Assembly: GCA_946478975.1 (NCBI GenBank)
Contig: CAMLEO010000333.1
Coordinates: 1 to 7,135 of the forward strand
Source: an uncultured Steroidobacter sp.
GTDB lineage: Bacteria; Pseudomonadota; Gammaproteobacteria; Steroidobacterales; Steroidobacteraceae
DNA: 7,135 bases
Direction of reading: 5' to 3'
Position 1 is the first letter of the stretch. The number at the start of each line of letters is the position of its first letter. Below are positions 6,977 through 7,135 of this stretch, piece by piece. Position numbers and translations under genes: made by a program. A model generated the notes under the pieces. That model had not been told where the DNA came from, ran no database searches, and was given only the letters and a program-made list of their open reading frames with translations.

Positions 6977-7135
6977 GACGCCTTCCTCAACACGGCGTCG
7001 ACGAATCGATAGCACTCGCGAAAGTCACCCGACAACGCATGCAGATCGGCCGGCACATCGATGTCATGGGCCAACGCCGGCCGCTCCAGGACGTGCAAAC
7101 TCTTGGCGCTCGAACAGCGCAGCGCCTGCACGTGC
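6973..7135 (-). CDS. cofC: CofC/FbiD-type nucleotidyltransferase, C-terminal fragment (cut by window edge)
   Basis: Only the last 53 codons are in the window; I translated them by hand from the minus strand. The fragment ends with LERPALAHDIDVPADLHAL followed by a short helical tail ending in RKAS and TGA at 6973-6975. The pattern of a Leu-rich strand, AxDIDxPxDL and a final helix matches the C-terminus of CofC/FbiD. These enzymes activate 2-phospho-L-lactate, phosphoenolpyruvate or 3-phosphoglycerate with GTP for transfer to FO. The same pattern occurs in related GT-A nucleotidyltransferases such as MobA-like and IspD-like proteins, so the fragment alone is not decisive. The 4-base GTGA overlap with fbiC makes the F420 assignment strong. 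The substrate cannot be told from this piece. Confidence 0.78.
   Translation of the reverse strand, partial: HVQALRCSSAKSLHVLERPALAHDIDVPADLHALSGDFRECYRFVDAVLRKAS
6981..6988 (-). promoter_or_regulatory. Ribosome binding site deciding the fbiC start
   Basis: GAGGAAGG on the minus strand, inside the last codons of cofC and four bases before the GTG at 6976. It is the only good Shine-Dalgarno sequence near the fbiC 5' end. It supports the GTG overlapping the cofC stop rather than the earlier in-frame GTG at 7015. Confidence 0.7.

Noticed and set aside
6977..7015. Longer fbiC start at GTG 7015
   Set aside because: The extra 13 residues are Arg-rich and lie in the cofC coding region; GTG 6976 has the strong ribosome binding site and the GTGA overlap.

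Overview
The window is high-GC bacterial DNA packed with genes. It holds parts of two functional modules that meet tail to tail near position 3060. No rRNA, tRNA, CRISPR array, insertion sequence or phage gene is visible, and no gene-free stretch exceeds 140 bases. The organism is most likely a proteobacterium: the methylcitrate genes have a proteobacterial look, and a putidaredoxin-type redox pair is present. A Steroidobacter-like gammaproteobacterium is a guess from gene content, not a demonstrated placement. A fused FO synthase (FbiC) is more familiar from actinobacteria, so horizontal transfer of the right half is possible.

Left half (1-3064): a propionate catabolism locus. prpB (2-methylisocitrate lyase) and the first 201 codons of prpC (2-methylcitrate synthase) run leftward as an operon that leaves the window. 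Divergently, an XRE-type regulator of the short-chain fatty-acyl/PrpR-RamB family runs rightward from an ATG at 1640. The 139-base divergent intergenic region is an AT-rich island with several TGCAA-type palindromes. They resemble the TTTGCAAA operators known for RamB and PrpR and are probably the regulator's binding sites.

Right half (3055-7135): four genes run leftward in an apparently translationally coupled operon. They are the C-terminus of cofC/fbiD (2-phospho-lactate or related guanylyltransferase), fbiC (fused CofG-CofH FO synthase), a [2Fe-2S] putidaredoxin-type ferredoxin, and a FAD-dependent NADH:ferredoxin reductase. cofC and fbiC overlap in a GTGA, fbiC and the ferredoxin gene overlap by 47 bases, and the reductase gene starts 3 bases after the ferredoxin stop. 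The first two genes belong to coenzyme F420 biosynthesis. The close coupling of a NADH-reductase-ferredoxin chain to F420 genes is the most intriguing point of the window. The pair may feed electrons to FbiC's radical-SAM clusters, to another F420 enzyme, or to a P450 or other oxygenase outside the window.

The left module would catabolise propionyl-CoA to pyruvate and succinate under control of an acyl-CoA-sensing regulator. The right module would make the deazaflavin FO and then F420. Nothing in the sequence links the two functionally; they may simply be neighbours.
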